Of a DNA stretch of 5,792 bases, positions 5,064-5,792 are shown piece after piece. The translations under genes and the position numbers were made by a program. Under the pieces are notes generated by a model, which searched no databases, was not told where the DNA came from, and saw only the letters and a program-made list of their open reading frames with translations. Source of the stretch: an uncultured Altererythrobacter sp. (GTDB lineage: Bacteria; Pseudomonadota; Alphaproteobacteria; Sphingomonadales; Sphingomonadaceae); contig CAMPIA010000095.1 of the NCBI GenBank assembly GCA_946886175.1, positions 1 to 5,792 on the forward strand. Direction: 5' to 3'. How positions within the stretch are numbered: the stretch's first letter is position 1; every line of letters starts with the position of its first letter.

Positions 5064-5378
5064 ATGGACACCCTCAGCCGTCTCGAGAGCACGATCGCCG
5101 GGCGCCGGAGCGCCGATCCGCGGGCGAGCTACGTCGCCAAGCTGCATAGCGACGGGGTCCCCGCGATCGCACGCAAGGTGGGCGAGGAAGCGGTCGAGGC
5201 CGCGGTCGCCGCGCTCGCGGGCAGCCGCGAGGACCTGGTCGGCGAGGCGGCCGACCTGTTGTTCCACCTGATGGTCCTGCTCTCGGCCAAGGGCATTGCG
5301 CTGGACGAGGTGCTGGCGGAACTCGACCGGCGCGAGGGCGTCTCCGGACTGGATGAAAAGGCTTCAAGGGACGGATAA
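5064..5378 (+). CDS. hisE: Phosphoribosyl-ATP pyrophosphohydrolase
   Basis: HisE hydrolyses phosphoribosyl-ATP to phosphoribosyl-AMP and pyrophosphate, step 2 of histidine synthesis. The 104-residue all-helical product is a stand-alone HisE, not fused to HisI as in enteric bacteria. The start [27 protein letters not shown] region is typical. The metal-binding helices of the MazG-like fold are visible: [14 protein letters not shown] with Glu41, Glu42 and Glu45, and [14 protein letters not shown] with Glu61 and Asp64. I chose ATG 5064 by family fit; an ATG at 5052 would add four residues (MTRR), and the frame is open back to a TTG at 5028. The stop TAA 5376-5378 overlaps the start of the HIT gene (TAATG), so the two are probably translationally coupled. 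Confidence 0.95.
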   Translation: MDTLSRLESTIAGRRSADPRASYVAKLHSDGVPAIARKVGEEAVEAAVAALAGSREDLVGEAADLLFHLMVLLSAKGIALDEVLAELDRREGVSGLDEKASRDG

Positions 5379-5755
5379 TGCCGATCGACGCGACGCTGCC
5401 TTACGACGACGACAACATTTTCGCCAAAGTCCTGCGCGGGGAGATACCGTCCACGAAAGTCTATGAGGACGAGTGGGCCTACGCCTTCGAGGATATCGCC
5501 CCGCAGGCGAAGAACCACACCCTCGTGATCCCCAAGGGCAAGTACGTGAGCTGGGACGATTTCACCGCCAAGGCGAGCGATGCGGAGATCGCGGGCTTCG
5601 TCCGCGCGGTGGGCAAAGTCGCGCGCGACAAGGGCCTGGTCGAGCCCGGATACCGCCTGCTGGTCAACCTCGGGCAGCACGGCGGGCAGGAAATTCCGCA
5701 CCTCCACGTCCACCTGTTCGGCGGCGAGCCGCTCGGGCGGATGATCGCGAAATAG
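5378..5755 (+). CDS. HIT-family (HINT-like) nucleotide hydrolase
   Basis: This 125-residue protein belongs to the histidine-triad superfamily, whose HINT branch hydrolyses purine nucleoside phosphoramidates and aminoacyl-adenylates. The triad HLHVHL is at residues 108-113, with His108, His110 and His112; His112 is the expected catalytic nucleophile. The N-terminal part has NIFAKVLRGEIPSTKVYEDE (13-32), AYAFEDIAPQA (34-44) and HTLVIPKGKYVS (47-58), all usual in HINT-like proteins. YRLLVNLGQHGGQEIPH (92-108) leads into the triad. The ATG overlaps the hisE TAA by one base, and AAGGGA at 5366-5371 is a Shine-Dalgarno 6 bases before it. A HIT gene directly after hisE is, as I recall, a common alphaproteobacterial arrangement, but its role in histidine metabolism is not established. 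The remaining 37 bases of the window show nothing recognisable. Confidence 0.95.
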   Translation: MPIDATLPYDDDNIFAKVLRGEIPSTKVYEDEWAYAFEDIAPQAKNHTLVIPKGKYVSWDDFTAKASDAEIAGFVRAVGKVARDKGLVEPGYRLLVNLGQHGGQEIPHLHVHLFGGEPLGRMIAK

Positions 5756-5792
5756 GCACGGCTCACGGTTTCGATTGCTCGCCGAGTCCGCC

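Noticed and set aside
3687..5267. 526-codon open frame on the minus strand opposite hisF, the PEP-CTERM gene and hisE
   Set aside because: It is antisense to well-supported genes, its product is Arg/Ala/Pro-rich with no domain, and long antisense frames are expected at this GC content.

Overview
The window looks like a chromosomal housekeeping region of a GC-rich alphaproteobacterium, most likely Sphingomonadales (the Erythrobacteraceae/Sphingomonadaceae side). The grounds are the very high GC, the alphaproteobacterial type of SspB, a hisB-hisH-hisA-hisF-hisE gene cluster, a PEP-CTERM peptide, and an intergenic palindrome of a type I recall from sphingomonad genomes. The family-level placement is inference from memory.

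Layout. On the minus strand, reading leftwards from about 1600, lie sspB (ClpXP adaptor), an unrecognised conserved-looking 144-residue protein, and gmk (guanylate kinase), which runs off the left edge. An 85-base divergent intergenic region separates sspB from the plus-strand histidine cluster. That cluster is hisB (1683-2276), hisH (2269-2889), a palindromic repeat, hisA (3029-3757), a second, different inverted repeat, hisF (4002-4763), a 54-codon signal-peptide plus PEP-CTERM peptide (4850-5014), hisE (5064-5378) and a HIT/HINT-like hydrolase (5378-5755). No gene-free stretch exceeds 300 bases; the longest is the 244-base hisA-hisF spacer, filled by the second repeat.

How the genes work together. 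HisE performs step 2 of histidine synthesis, HisA step 4, the HisH/HisF complex step 5 and HisB step 6. HisG, HisI, HisC, the histidinol-phosphate phosphatase and HisD are not in this window and must be encoded elsewhere. hisB/hisH and hisE/HIT overlap, as expected for a translationally coupled operon.

The most interesting signal lies in the two repeat-filled spacers. Each repeat sits exactly at what looks like an ancestral stop/start overlap. The start-codon bases occur on both sides of the insert, as expected if the overlap was duplicated on insertion: ATGA at 2886-2889 versus GTGA at 3029-3032, and ATG at 3757-3759 versus 4002-4004. In both spacers a stop-free frame begins on the upstream stop codon and ends on the downstream start codon, so ribosomes could be relayed across the insert. 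The first repeat also supplies the hisA Shine-Dalgarno and places it inside a hairpin arm. I see no phage, transposase, CRISPR array or RNA gene.
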